Assembly: GCF_035222485.1 (NCBI RefSeq)
Contig: NC_085921.1
Coordinates: forward strand, 4,836,001-4,900,000
Direction: 5' to 3'
DNA length: 64,000 bases
Source of the DNA: Podospora pseudoanserina
Taxonomy: Eukaryota; Ascomycota; Sordariomycetes; Sordariales; Podosporaceae
The notes under the pieces were generated by a model. It was not told the DNA's origin. It searched no databases and was given only the letters and a program-made list of their open reading frames with translations. Position 1 is the first letter of the stretch; every line of letters starts with the position of its first letter. Both the position numbers and the translations under genes were made by a program. Positions 37,093 to 48,164 of the stretch are shown piece after piece.

Positions 37093-37896
37093 TTCGAACT
37101 AGATGAGTTTTTGGACATCGATATTATGTTTCCAAAAGCAAAAAGCCTGGTGTCTTGATGGGAAAGTAGGGGATCGCGGCTCTCTTATCATTGCTGGACA
37201 GTGTTATTATATGCAGTCTCACATATCGGGTACAACGGCACACTGTGGACTTTCAGACCACACATGAATTTCGTGCGCCTAGATATACACGGCAATAAAC
37301 ATCTGATGTGATGAAGTGAGTGCCTAATCTGATGTTCTTCGGATATGTCGAGACTATCTCTCATACTTGTGGGTTCAATGTAGTGAGGGTTAGGACTATT
37401 ATGTCTACGCGTTTAGGGGCCTCAGGGCTCAGGTGGTTGACTCGCAGACGAGTAAGGGGTAACACATGGGGCCAGAGCAACACTGAAAGTCCACATTTAA
37501 AATGTACAAAACCTGACTCGTTTTACCAACACTTTCAAAGCTATTTCCACAGCTTTGATATGGGTTTCTCAATTTTGTCAACAGCAAGAAGTCGTCGCTG
37601 GAATGCAGACCCGACATGCAATTATGCGGTCATGGCGCCGAGACAAGATGCCTCGGCAAACCTCCGGCATCGCCTTCACATTCTCCAACGGGAGTGGGTT
37701 CCCGATTCCACATCTCGTTTCTAGTCAATCCGAACAATCGATATGGTTGATATCGCAATACCCACTGCAATTCTCTAGTATTTCAGCCACTCACTCACAT
37801 ATTTTTGCCATCACGACTCATTCATTCTTGATACGTACATCCCGGTGGCCTCTACCTATAATTTTCAAACGTAATCCCTGATCGCAGCACGACAAA
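37093..37896. other. Intergenic region (divergent RNase / thioesterase promoters)
   Basis: About 800 bp lie between divergent genes. A TATAT word occurs at about 37207. The last 200 bases are TC-rich leader for the thioesterase. No gene is seen. Confidence 0.45.
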
Positions 37897-38619
37897 ATGG
37901 CATCCTCCAAAGCCTCACCATCACCACCACCATCAACAACCGAAAGTACACAACAAAACCCACAATCAGAAGAAATGGTCACCCCAACCGCCTCGGACAT
38001 CTCCTCCGTCCTCGACTCCCCGGCCAACAAGGCGCAAGAAGCCCACCACATCGCCTTCTTCAACTCAATACCCTGGTGCTCCTCCCTCCTCGGCTCCACC
38101 CCCAACCTCATCATCTCCCAGTCCGTCTCCCGCATCATCCGCCCGTCTGGGTGCGAGGAGGACGCGCTCATCTCGCAGACGCTAAACTCGCCGGACGCCA
38201 TCCCGGCCTACATCACTTTTTACTCTCCCCCTCCCAAACCTACGGATTATGTTAATGAGATCAAGTCGCTTATTGCCTTGGGACCGAAGGTGAATGGGTG
38301 GGAGGGTATTTGCCATGGGGGGATTGTCATGACGCTTTTGGATGAGGTGATGGGGCAGATTTTTGCGGTCAACAAGGACAGCGGGGCGATGGGGAGCAAG
38401 ATGCCGCTTTTGACGGGGTATCTGAACACTGCGTTTAAGAGGCCTGTGAGAACAGGGACGAAGGAGAAGCCGGCGATTGTGTTGGTTGTTGCTAGGATGA
38501 CCAAGATCGAGGGAAGGAAGCACTTTTGCGAGGGGGTGGTGTATGGGGATGAGGAGGGGAGGAATGAGCTGGCGAGGGCGGAGGCCTTGTTTGTGCAGTT
38601 GAGGGAGCAGAAGCTGTGA
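37897..38619 (+). CDS. Hotdog-fold thioesterase (PaaI/THEM4-like)
   Basis: A single exon encodes 240 aa. The first 35 residues are Ser/Pro/Thr-rich and disordered. The hotdog domain occupies about residues 90-238. Its signature WEGICHGGIVMTLLDEVMGQ contains the catalytic-type H-G-G and the D-E of the long helix, followed by LLTGYLNTAFKRPVRTGT and HFCEGVVYGDEEGRNELARAEALFVQL. This matches the PF03061 4HBT family (YigI/THEM4-like fungal members), which hydrolyse acyl-CoA thioesters. No mitochondrial presequence is obvious, and the substrate is unknown. The gene sits convergent to the ATP-grasp gene, with about 820 bp between them. Confidence 0.87.
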   Translation: MASSKASPSPPPSTTESTQQNPQSEEMVTPTASDISSVLDSPANKAQEAHHIAFFNSIPWCSSLLGSTPNLIISQSVSRIIRPSGCEEDALISQTLNSPDAIPAYITFYSPPPKPTDYVNEIKSLIALGPKVNGWEGICHGGIVMTLLDEVMGQIFAVNKDSGAMGSKMPLLTGYLNTAFKRPVRTGTKEKPAIVLVVARMTKIEGRKHFCEGVVYGDEEGRNELARAEALFVQLREQKL

Positions 38620-39437
38620 AGGGGTAATTTGAAAAGGGTATAGGATATATGCATCGTGGTGTTTTGATAGAGCGAGCGATAATGTTGGAGAGCGAGGAGC
38701 TTGGGGTTGCTTGCATCTGAATAGACTACATCGGGAACAGTCCTACCTAATAGATAGCATGGAGTAAGAATTGCCGTGGTACCGGTTCGCAATTTCAATT
38801 TCAAGCGGCGGCCAACCTGAAAGACATTGAAATATGTAGAGTCTGCCCACCCAACCTGTCCAGTACCCTCGCTAGATTCATAAACTAAAGTTTCTTGCGA
38901 GCTGGGATTTCAATTGTATCTCTCTTATGAAGAATGGCGAGTTTCTCGATCATGATATGTTTGTCCTTTGCAATGTCGCTTTCAACTTCATTAAGATAAA
39001 TCCCGTGGACTTGTGAACTGTTCATGGGTGGCTCACTTTTCTCAGCCAAATCGTATATGTATGTGTCTAGACGCAAGATACAGCACCTAACGCCGTCCGC
39101 CATTTGCACTGACAGGAAGGGAAGTGCGCGGAGAAAGTGCCCGTATCTTCACAAGACAAACTTGGTCTAAAGCAGAGGTTTCATGTACCACTGTGTGCAG
39201 CAATGTTTTATGTCCTGTTTTTATTAAGATATTCATGTACATGAAACCATGGTCCAATCATCACCAAAAACCAAATGATGGAATAAAAAGCAAGCTTAAT
39301 TATCTTATAGATAAAAATAAAGCTTTGATGATAGCACGCACATACATCATATTAATCTAACCTTTGCCCAAGATCCATAACACCATCGCTCTTAATCCTC
39401 AAAAGTAGCAAAAAATAGAGATAAAAACAACAAAACA
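38620..39437. other. Convergent 3' intergenic region
   Basis: The region becomes AT-rich towards 39230-39435. A minus-strand frame at 38885-39109 is open for 74 codons but is not recognisable. No gene is called. Confidence 0.4.
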
Positions 39438-41675
39438 TCACTCGCAACCCTCCGCATCGGGGTCAACATCAGTTTCCCCATCACTAATCTCTGTCTTGCT
39501 GCTGATTGAACCATCAATGTCAATCGTAAAGGCCTTCTGGACTTCCTCTCCCAGTCTGATGACGTCTCGCCTGCTCTCTCTGTTCACAACCAGCAGATGA
39601 GCAACATATGTCCTTGCCCCATCTGTGTAAAGATCAACCTTGTCTCCGGGGACACAATAGTCAACGCCCAGAACAATCTTGTCTGCCAGGTCCGGTCTTC
39701 GGCGCTTGAGCTCCTCGCATGGGGCTAGCTTTGACGGCCATTGCACAGTACCAGCGGCTGGAGCAGGAATGTATACCAGTCGAGACCAGTACTGTGCTCC
39801 CCTTTTCGAATCATTGGTGTTGTCACCAAGCACATGGCTGTAGGGCCTAGTGGTCAGTCGCAACCTGTTCTTATCACCCGCAGCAGCCAGCATGTGTGCA
39901 GCAAAGTAGTCCACGCCGTATGTATGACGTGTTGGAACAGTGACTCGATATCCAGGCGGGCGGGCATTGATCTCGATCAACTTGCACTCGGCTCCCGACT
40001 CGGGCAAAGATTTGGCGTGCTTGAGGACAAGATCGATCACGCCATCTTGCTTGCGGTACTCGAATGTGGAGCTCACCATTCTCGCCTCGACATGGAAGAC
40101 ACCGGTGCAAAATCCTAGATTGACAAGAATATCTCGGAGTGTCGACTTTGCAATGTTTTGTTCCTGGGCAGGAAGGGCGGAAGGGAGAGTGAGGGCCTCT
40201 GGCGAAAAGGTTGAATGGACGGTAGCAGCGCTCGAGTCAGCGTCGCAGGGTGGTTCATCTGCGATTTCGGAAAATAGAATCTCCCCGTCGAGAAGCACAA
40301 AGTTGACATCCATTTCTGGACCATCAAAGAAGGGCTCAATGACGGCCGCACTGCCATGTCGAGAAGTAGCCTTTTGAACTGCAGTGGCAAGATCGGCGAG
40401 GTTGTTGACTTTTGACACGCATTCCGAGGACCACCCTTTGGTGGGTTTGACGATAAGGGGAAATCTGGGGATGAACTCGGCCTGCTGGTTACCTCCACTT
40501 GCTAGCAAAGACTCCAGCTCTCTCACATTGTGAACTCTGGCAGTCTGACCAGGAACGTTCTGTAGAAGCCGTGATCGATATTTGTCCACAGATGTCTCAA
40601 AGGCGGCCACGGGACTGGTGGGGAGTCCCAATGCCTCTGCGACCTGAGCTACTGCCACAAAAAAGTTGTCCGACAGCGTAAAGACACCATGGATGGGAAG
40701 AGGGTAGCTGACAATGGACTGGATGATGCGGTCAACCACTCCTGCATCCTCTGTCATGTCAGTGACAAGGAAGGCTTCCCGATGCATCTTGTTTTCTTCT
40801 GTGTCTGCTTGAAGCCAATGGCCCTCTTCGTCAACGATAACCAAGGCAAGACCTAATGCTTTGGCGACACGATAGACTGGGCCTCCTGCCGTGATGTTTG
40901 GTCTACCGCGAATGAGCGCCACCCGTTGCCGGGAAATTGGTGTGCTGGAGAGCCATGGTGCATTGTGAAGACGATCACGCAGCTCCTCGGTCAGCCCTGT
41001 CCTGTAAATTTCCAAGTCGACGAATGAGATAGAGGTTGGCAAATCCTCCCATTGAACAACTCCGGCAGCCGACTCAACCAACGTGGCAAGATCATGTTCT
41101 GAGGTAACCGGGCCTGGGGCGGGACAAGTGGCAGAATATTTCTGTAGTGGCCGCAAAGGCTCATGAGTCCGTAATATCTTGTATGGGAAATCCTGGAGGC
41201 GAAGTTGGAGGAAGTCGGATCGGGTCACGTAGCCGTTGGTAGTAGGAAGAACAATGGTAAAAACAGATATGGCTGAAGCAGACCAACTGGGAGAGCCGAG
41301 ACCGATGGTTTGTAGAGCCTCAATGAATGGGCTTGGCGGAGTGCTTCTGAACCCGGTGCTTTCGATTCCGTTGTGTTGAGAATAGGGTTGGGATGGGTTT
41401 TGCAGAGCTGAAGATTGTGAAGAGGATGGGAAAACCACCACGTTGGCGATGGAATACAACTCGCAGAGGGGAATAACCTCGCCAAACAAGGGCCGATAGA
41501 GATTGGCTGGCCCTGCAAAGATCTTAGCAATGCTCACTTGGCAGACAGGAAGAAGGGCTGGGTGTTTCTTACTGCTCAGAGGTTGTTGTGTAAAGGTAGA
41601 TGTAACCGATGAGATGCTGCTGGTTAGTTTATGGCCCAGACTGGCCCTTTCACCAGGGAATGTTCCTACTGCCAT
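39438..41675 (-). CDS. ATP-grasp ligase, carnosine synthase 1-like
   Basis: A single exon encodes 745 aa. After a poorly conserved N-terminal third, a pre-ATP-grasp region (VALIRGRPNITAGGPVYRVA and a VIDxxGHWLQ-like segment, residues about 270-310) precedes the ATP-grasp fold. Visible motifs are FPLIVKPTKGWSSECVSKV (phosphate/adenine-binding Lys, about 400-420), EPFFDGPEMDVNFVLLDGEI (about 445-465), and LIEINARPPGYRVTVPTRH (metal-binding E-x-N, about 560-578). GVFHVEARM supplies the preceding Glu. The layout matches CARNS1-type enzymes (ATPgrasp_N plus ATP-grasp_4), which form amino acid amide bonds through an acyl-phosphate. The gene is divergent from nicotianamine synthase (1.34 kb between ATGs). 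Joining of an amino acid to an amine or amino acid is inferred; the substrate is not predicted from sequence. Confidence 0.85.
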   Translation of the reverse strand: MAVGTFPGERASLGHKLTSSISSVTSTFTQQPLSSKKHPALLPVCQVSIAKIFAGPANLYRPLFGEVIPLCELYSIANVVVFPSSSQSSALQNPSQPYSQHNGIESTGFRSTPPSPFIEALQTIGLGSPSWSASAISVFTIVLPTTNGYVTRSDFLQLRLQDFPYKILRTHEPLRPLQKYSATCPAPGPVTSEHDLATLVESAAGVVQWEDLPTSISFVDLEIYRTGLTEELRDRLHNAPWLSSTPISRQRVALIRGRPNITAGGPVYRVAKALGLALVIVDEEGHWLQADTEENKMHREAFLVTDMTEDAGVVDRIIQSIVSYPLPIHGVFTLSDNFFVAVAQVAEALGLPTSPVAAFETSVDKYRSRLLQNVPGQTARVHNVRELESLLASGGNQQAEFIPRFPLIVKPTKGWSSECVSKVNNLADLATAVQKATSRHGSAAVIEPFFDGPEMDVNFVLLDGEILFSEIADEPPCDADSSAATVHSTFSPEALTLPSALPAQEQNIAKSTLRDILVNLGFCTGVFHVEARMVSSTFEYRKQDGVIDLVLKHAKSLPESGAECKLIEINARPPGYRVTVPTRHTYGVDYFAAHMLAAAGDKNRLRLTTRPYSHVLGDNTNDSKRGAQYWSRLVYIPAPAAGTVQWPSKLAPCEELKRRRPDLADKIVLGVDYCVPGDKVDLYTDGARTYVAHLLVVNRESRRDVIRLGEEVQKAFTIDIDGSISSKTEISDGETDVDPDAEGCE

Positions 41676-43018
41676 GTTGATGCCACGATGTTGAACAGTG
41701 GATCGTTTGGTGAGTCAGAGAACAGAGAAAGAGCAAGAGTGGGAAGGTGTTGGGGACGGAGGTGAGTGTGTTGGAATCAGGAGCAGAAAAAGGGCGAGAG
41801 CTGAGGGAAAAGAAGGCAACTTGGCAAGAGCAAGGCGACAATCGGACAGGCTGGATATTTTGTTGCAAAAAAGGATGCCATGACCAGACCACCAAACGAG
41901 GGTTGCTCACCGCTGGACCCGGACCTAAAGAAGATTCCAAGACATCCAATGCCGCGGAAGCAGTGGAACAGGGCACACAATACCTAGCTTGCATCGGCTG
42001 CGTCATGGGTGCACGCAGCAGTACTGAGACGTCGATATTGGCACGGCATGACGGGAGTGAGACTCACGAGCTGATTGAGCCGGAGGCGGAGATTGATCTA
42101 GAGAGTGAGAACCTTGATAGGCTCCATCTGATAATCTGCGATGATCTGATAAGCAAATTTAGACCCCTTGCGACCCTGGCCACACCCCTGTCTCCTTCCC
42201 CTGTGTTCCCGTGCCTGGCCCTTTCCTTTTTCTCAACGTCTGTGCCCCCTTGCCTGTGGATTGCTCTTGCCCCAAATATTAAATGCTCAACCCCGTACCT
42301 TCCGGCAGAGCAAGCAACAACGGCTCCGTTAGGACTTACCAATGGAAAGAATGGAGCCGATACCGCAGCAGACACAGAGAAGAGAGGTGACATTGGGCCA
42401 CGACCGAGTGAAACATGCGGCTTCGGATAAAATTTGTCCAGACAGCCAAGAACCTTGACGGCTGGAATCAGACACCTCATTGTGCACCTTGATGGCCATA
42501 TTCTGCGGCTTCAGCATTAAAAGATGATCAAAACGGCTGGTTGGATCCTCTGCGGAGGGCTTCATCTCCTTCCCAAATTGACTGACGGCCTCCAAAAAAA
42601 AAATAGCGCTCATCAAGGGGAATGGAACACCGCTTGTCTAACAAACATGCGTCTCGTCCGGTCCTATGTGGGCACCCTGCGGGCTGATCTGCAGGTGCAG
42701 AGGCTGCAGCAGATATAGAGCGTGATGCTGCTGTTTACTTTGGGAGGTTTGCTGCTTGCGTGCAATTCCACCCTTCTCAAAGAGCAGCAATTTCCATGTT
42801 GTTGAGATCATCGGTCACACTGCCACCGAGACCATCTCTGAGCAACTGCCACCACAATAGTCACCACACTTGTATCTCTTCTTGAGTGCCTATATCAAGC
42901 AGCAGCAACACTCTTGCCGCCATATCTTGAGTGACAAACCCTCACGGAATCTATTATCCCGAACACACATCTCAACACTCACAGCCGCACGCTCCGTCAT
43001 CCGGTGTCACCCGTCACC
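41676..43018. promoter_or_regulatory. Divergent intergenic region, ATP-grasp / nicotianamine synthase
   Basis: 1.34 kb lie between two divergent start codons, so promoters for both genes must be here unless the gap holds an unannotated transcript. Open frames crossing it (for example 41747-42430 +) show no domain. GATA-type words (TGATAA-like near 42130-42150) occur, but iron- or zinc-responsive elements cannot be assigned by eye. Confidence 0.4.
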
Positions 43019-44127
43019 ATGCCTCTTCTTGCCTCCTGGCTGCGCATTGGTAGCCCCACAAAAAAGGTCGACGCATGTTCTCGTTCGTCCCAGGATTCTT
43101 TAACTATTGTGGAGAAAGCCGACATCCTTCAGAGCCAGAAGGCAGATGCCAGGGAGGAAAAGGTTCAGTGGCTCGTCCGGAGTATCGTCAACACCCACAC
43201 CGAGCTACTCAAGCTTCCACACCTTCGTCCAGCGCCAACCATCAATAAGCTCTTGGGTAACCTTGTCGCCATCTGCAGCGAGATCCACGACCAAGATATT
43301 GTAGACAAGGTGTGTCGAACTCATCACGGAAAACGTGGAAGACACGAGCTGACAAAACCAAGGTTTTACAAAATGTGAGCGTCCAGGCTGTGTTACCGTC
43401 TCTTAGACAGATCTGTGCCCAGTCAGAATCATGTCTTGAGCTTCACTGGGCCGAATACATTCTGGAAGGCCAGACCCAGCAAGAAGTCGTCGAGCGCCTC
43501 GAAAGTTTTCCATACTATGAGAACTATGAGGATTTGACCCGACTAGAAGTCTGCTCCATCCTCTCGGCGACAAAAAAGGCACCGCGACAAGTTGCCTTCA
43601 TCGGCTCCGGCCCGCTCCCTCTCACGTCGCTATGCCTTTTGCAGGCTCTCAAGAATGATGTGGCAGTGAGAAGCTTGACGCAGCCAACCACCAACAACAC
43701 CACCGCCACAGACAACGCAGCGAATCAGGAGCCAATTGTCCTCAACGTCGACTACGATGAAGCGGCTATCTCTGCGTCTCTCAAGTTGAGCCTTGCTCTG
43801 GGAGAGAGGGGGAATGGAATGGAATTCATCTGTGCTGAAGCAACCTCGGCTTCGGCGTCACGAGATCTCAGCGAGTTTGACGTCGTGTACATGGCTGCGT
43901 TGGTGGGAGTTACGCAGACAGACAAGGAGAAGATCATGCTGGAAGTGATCAGTCGGATGAGGAGAGGGGCGCTACTGGTTGTCCGCAGCAGTTGGGGTTT
44001 GAGGTCATGCTTATACCCAGAGGTCGACCTTGCAACTGAGACACTGCTGAAGAGGCTTGAGCCCTGTGTGGTAGTACATCCCTATAATCAGGTGGTCAAT
44101 TCAGTCATCGTTGCGAGAGTGCGGTAG
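43019..44127 (+). CDS. Nicotianamine synthase (fungal type)
   Basis: Two exons (43019-43309 and 43363-44127) encode 351 aa. The 53-nt intron is GTGTGT...CCAAG with a GCTGAC branch point. Family blocks are clear: LHWAEYIL and YYENYEDLTRLE in the N-terminal helical part; the SAM-binding loop VAFIGSGPLPLTS (residues 174-186); the acidic strand end NVDYDEAAISAS; MAALVGVTQTDKEKIM; and GALLVVRSSWGLRSCLYPEVD near the C-terminus. Nicotianamine synthase joins aminocarboxypropyl groups from three S-adenosylmethionine molecules to make the metal chelator nicotianamine; a Neurospora enzyme of this family is known. Its partner here is a divergent ATP-grasp ligase. The start at 43019 (CACCATGCC) is the first ATG of the frame and fits the family length. 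Confidence 0.93.
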
Positions 44128-45751
44128 CCCCAATCTGGGCCGGACCCAGGGAAGCCGTGAGAGTCCAGTGAGCATTAAACTGGCGGTAGAACTGCATGGA
44201 AGTCATTCTTAGACATGGTTGGATATTATACTGGGATAATCATCATATTTCTCAGAGCGGTGATGTTAGCCATGGCGTGATCCTTCGCTTCAGCCGCAGC
44301 CGTTATCGGACTTCTGAGTACTCGGGATACGCTGGATCGATACCGTAGCAATGGGACCAATTTTATCCGCTCATGTCTTACCTACAACTGCGTCTTGTGG
44401 CTTTAGTAAACCGTCTTTGGTTTGAAGTGTGTGTGAACCAGTACGAGGCTTTAAGAAGATACGAATGGATAGTACGGGCTTCAAACCAATCACGCCTTTT
44501 CCGCTGCCACAATCTTGATGCATTTTACCTAAGATCGACCTCAGCCCTACGAACAGGGCTTGTTGAGGGTAAGCAAGCGGATAAATCCTCTGCCCGTAAC
44601 CTGCTTGCTGCGAAGCTCGTGAGTGGATTGTGTTATGGGCTTGTTCGCACTCTGCTAATGCCGTTTCCAGCCACTCCGAATCATGTACCGAGATCTTCCA
44701 ATGGGAAAGTAAAGTCCGTCCACTGGGGAGCTTGGGAGCTGGGCGGTGCAGGTCACCAGCCCCTTCCCCGACAGCCTGACTAACACGCCACATCTGGTGG
44801 GTGCAAGAAACCAGAAAGCGAACAGGTTCCATTCACTCCAGTCCAGAACCTCAGATGCGAATTCAAGATTTCGCTTTCTAACGACCTCACCAGGACTCGT
44901 ACGAACCAACCCCAAGACAATAGAACACCACTGCAGCTCTGCGGCTGAGGGTGAAGCGAGGGTAAGGTATGATATTGTTGCTTGGCATTAATGAACCACA
45001 GCACTGGATTGGGCATCGTCATATACCTGCACTGGAACACGTGCAAGATCTCGTATTCCGGCAAGCGATGAACCTCATACATACCTCCCGAACTCATGAT
45101 CCAGTGCCCGACCTATTACCCTTTCGATACCACTATGCCGACCGACTTTACAGAAGGAAACAGCGGTAAGTCGGAATTCGAAATGAAAGACATGTCACCA
45201 CCACGAGACTTCAGGTTTGCAACTTTCTGTACGGTCCAAGCGGGCCAAGGCTCGTGATGGAGGATATGCATTTTTCATAGGATCGATACGTAGGAACGTG
45301 CCGTAAATGTTGTGCTCTACGTGTGTAGAGGTTGAACATGGCGGTGTATTCCGTGACTGGCGAACTACACCGAGATGGACTCGGGAGGCCCAGAAGGGAA
45401 CTTGAAGGCGAACACTCAGTGGGCTGAGGTACGTCTATTGCTTCGCCGAGAGCAGGTTTACTCGGTGTCTATTCTTAGCCCGCACCTTTGTCTTGAGGAT
45501 GGAGGCCGTGGAGAGGCAGTGTGACGATGATGTTATGGTCATGAGCTGGGATGAGTGTCACGATCTCTCGGTGTAGGTGAGGATGGAACAGGAGGTCGAT
45601 GTGTATATAACCTCGCCCTGGTCAGTCATCATTCTCATCCGTCTCATCATCACTCAAACAATCTTCACACTCACAATCAGTTTAACAACCACAACAACAA
45701 CCACCATTCCTCATATCCATATCCCAACTCAACCAATTACACAAATTCAAT
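44128..45751. other. Intergenic region upstream of the But2-like gene
   Basis: No gene is recognised in about 1.6 kb. Open frames at 44371-44915 run on both strands and look like chance. The core promoter of the But2-like gene is visible at 45604, followed by a CA/AC-rich leader (about 45640-45750). Confidence 0.45.
45604..45610 (+). promoter_or_regulatory. TATA box of the But2-like gene
   Basis: TATATAA followed by CCTC lies 148 bp before the start codon and ahead of a C/A-rich leader. The same TATATAACCTC word precedes the DUF8021 gene at 51062. Confidence 0.6.
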
Positions 45752-46342
45752 ATGTTCTCCAAGACTACCATCGTCGCCTTTCTCACTTCTTTGGCCCTCA
45801 CCTCGGCCGCTCCCGCTGATGAAATCTCTGTCCGCCAGGCACCAGCCGAGATTGCTCCCACCACCGTCATCGGCCACGCTCTCGCTGACGCCTGGGACAA
45901 CTACTGCTCTGCCCCTACTTCCTACGGCTATATCGCCCGCAACGTCTGGAACGGTCAGGAGTATGGCCAGACCACCCTCTTCACCTTCACCTACCCCGCC
46001 GCGTCGGCCGGCAAGCAGTGCTGGCTCGACTTCTACCACGCTCAGCCCAGCTGGATCTCCAACACCAACGGCATCCAAGTCGACGTCTTCACCTCTTGGG
46101 GCGAGAACACCTGCAACGCCGGTGACAAGTCCAACAAGCGTGACGCCAACCTTGGTCGCCTCAACGTTCCGGCTACTGGCGCGGCTACCTGGGCGGCCAA
46201 GTACAGCACTTCTTTGACTCAGAAGGGTCCTTGCAAGGCTCCTGGCTCTGTGGAGAGGCTCGAGTTGGTGGCTGTTGGGGATAACACTGGACTTTCTTAC
46301 CCTCAGGGCCCTGGTGCTGGGTTGAGGATCCTGTACGCCTAA
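45752..46342 (+). CDS. Small secreted protein, But2 C-terminal domain-like
   Basis: A single exon encodes 196 aa. MFSKTTIVAFLTSLALTSAAPA is a clear signal peptide, followed by a possible Kex2-type or short propeptide (ISVRQA). The mature part is about 170 aa, with the pattern SYGYIARNV, TTLFTFTYPAASAGKQCWLDFY, then LVAVGDNTGLSYPQGPGAGL and a final LRILYA. A beta-rich domain with F-x-F-x-x-P-x-x-x-x-G-K-x-C is typical of the ubiquitin-3-binding protein But2 C-terminal family (PF09792), common among fungal secreted and wall proteins. Four Cys are present (YC, QC, TC, PC). Third positions are almost all C or G, suggesting high expression. The function is unknown. The But2 label is a moderate-confidence match by pattern. 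Confidence 0.75.
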   Translation: MFSKTTIVAFLTSLALTSAAPADEISVRQAPAEIAPTTVIGHALADAWDNYCSAPTSYGYIARNVWNGQEYGQTTLFTFTYPAASAGKQCWLDFYHAQPSWISNTNGIQVDVFTSWGENTCNAGDKSNKRDANLGRLNVPATGAATWAAKYSTSLTQKGPCKAPGSVERLELVAVGDNTGLSYPQGPGAGLRILYA

Positions 46343-48164
46343 AGGGATTCAGTTCACTTTCTTTCTTCAAGGGGCTGGAGTGAAGGGTGGTTTATGAGAT
46401 TATTTGATCGATTTCTGGACTTTCCTTAACATGTGATATCATTACGGTACTTTTAAAGCATACTTTCCTTTTTAGTTTTTCATAGACAAATAGTCACTGG
46501 TCAGGTTTTATCGATAACAATTCTCCGCACGTGTTTCCTTGTGATGATTGATAACGAACTGGGAAATGGAAAGCATGACCGGCAAGACAGGCCGGCACTT
46601 GCTCTGTGGCGGGCATGTCATCACTTTGGAAGCGACAACCCCCATCTGTCCTACTTGCTCTTGCTGGGCAGTTCCCACTGGTTGGACCCCAGCTGCATGG
46701 AAATATTGGCCGAGTTTGGAGAGTTCATTCCGCCCCTCCCGAAAAGAATCGACCTTCAAACCTGTACGAATTTACGCACGAAACACCTGACGAGCTCAAA
46801 GGGAAGCAGCCCATCCAGGCAATAGTTCTTTCATGAGCCGACGAAAGCCAGGCTCAAAGCTCCATGCTATGATCGCCGCCTCGACGATCATGATCTTCCC
46901 ACCATCTTCCTCAACGTGGGGTTGCATTCTTTGCTTTTTAGGGTTGCGATGCATCCGACTTTGAAGCTGACCTTTTGGTCATGAAGATTTCCCAATACTC
47001 ATGTTTTTCCACACAGTGACGAAACCGAGACAGCAATGCTGAATAATACGTAGGTCTTCTAAATCTACTCATCCCCTCGATTTTTTCACGATTCTCGGCC
47101 GATTACTAAACAAGACCAACGTTGAAATAGGCTCGGCAAAATCAAGATAAGCTTTCTGACCCAGGCGGAAGGGCACTGTGGCGAATATGCACTATTTGAT
47201 GTGATGAGACACACTACTGACAAGGGCTTATTCAGCTTACAGTGACAGAATTTCTCAGTGTTTGTGAGTGCTTCACGCCCAGGTGGAGGATTTGGAGCTG
47301 GGACTTTCAAGCGAAGTGGCGTCGGTGTTAGCGTGCCTCTTTGCAGATGCTGTGATGCGAGCCGCTCGTCACTGTCGTGTGGTTCGCCAGCGATCCCATG
47401 TCCTGCAGCTCGAAAGAGGGCTTGCAGTTCGAATCAATAATGCTCGTGGGCACAACAGAATGACCATCGAAATTGTGAATTCCTTCCCCTCGCTTTTCCA
47501 CCGAAGTCGAGCGAGACCGAGACACGAATATCGCGGAAGTACCCTTCTGGTCGTCCTGCCCGCTGATGCTTTGTCGGCATGTCCAAAAAGCCAATGAGAC
47601 GCTGTCAACCCGACGATCCTGCTGCCAGCTTGACGCACGTCAGACATGAAATCCTATTCAATGCTACTCATCTGCTGCTCCAAGAGAACCATTACCACCA
47701 TATGGTGGGGGCGATGTCAAATGCAGCTGGACGCCAGTGACAACATCTGACCTAGCCTGTTTAGGTGTCACCGCCCTTGCTGTTGAACATCGTCAAGTCC
47801 AGACTCCCAGTTGGTCGGTAACCTTCACCGTTCCGGCACTACGACAGGGTTGGACAGTAATCGTAGCAATGACTCGGCTTTGCCAAGCTCGATACTCTTA
47901 GCTGCCGCGGAGGTGGGTGGATCGGGAGCGAACTGGGACAGGCATTTGAAGCATGGCCCTTCAACACACAGCAAATACCCAAGACAACATTGGCTGTGTC
48001 TCACTTGGGTGAGCTCCTCTTACACCTCCTCCCCCCTTCACCCGGCTCTTCAAACTACTTTTCTTCAGTCACTCAGACAGCCTTCTCAGCACCACGACTA
48101 TCCAGGATTGCATCTCGGGGAGGTCGCGGGAGGTGCCAGCACACCTTCCATTTACATTTCTAGC
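46343..48164. other. 1.8-kb intergenic region
   Basis: No gene is supported. Overlapping short frames on both strands at 46541-46836 and 47268-47647 show no domain. The lectin-like gene frame stays open upstream from 47811, but that part is Ser/Leu-rich leader sequence without conserved features. Confidence 0.4.

Noticed and set aside
38885-39109. 74-codon minus-strand frame with a charged helical C-terminus
   Set aside because: It loosely recalls parts of fungal NACHT/NLR proteins but has no diagnostic motif. It is too short to call.
41747-42430. 227-codon plus-strand frame between the ATP-grasp and nicotianamine synthase genes
   Set aside because: No domain, no good start context and no conserved-looking segments. 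I treated it as promoter DNA.
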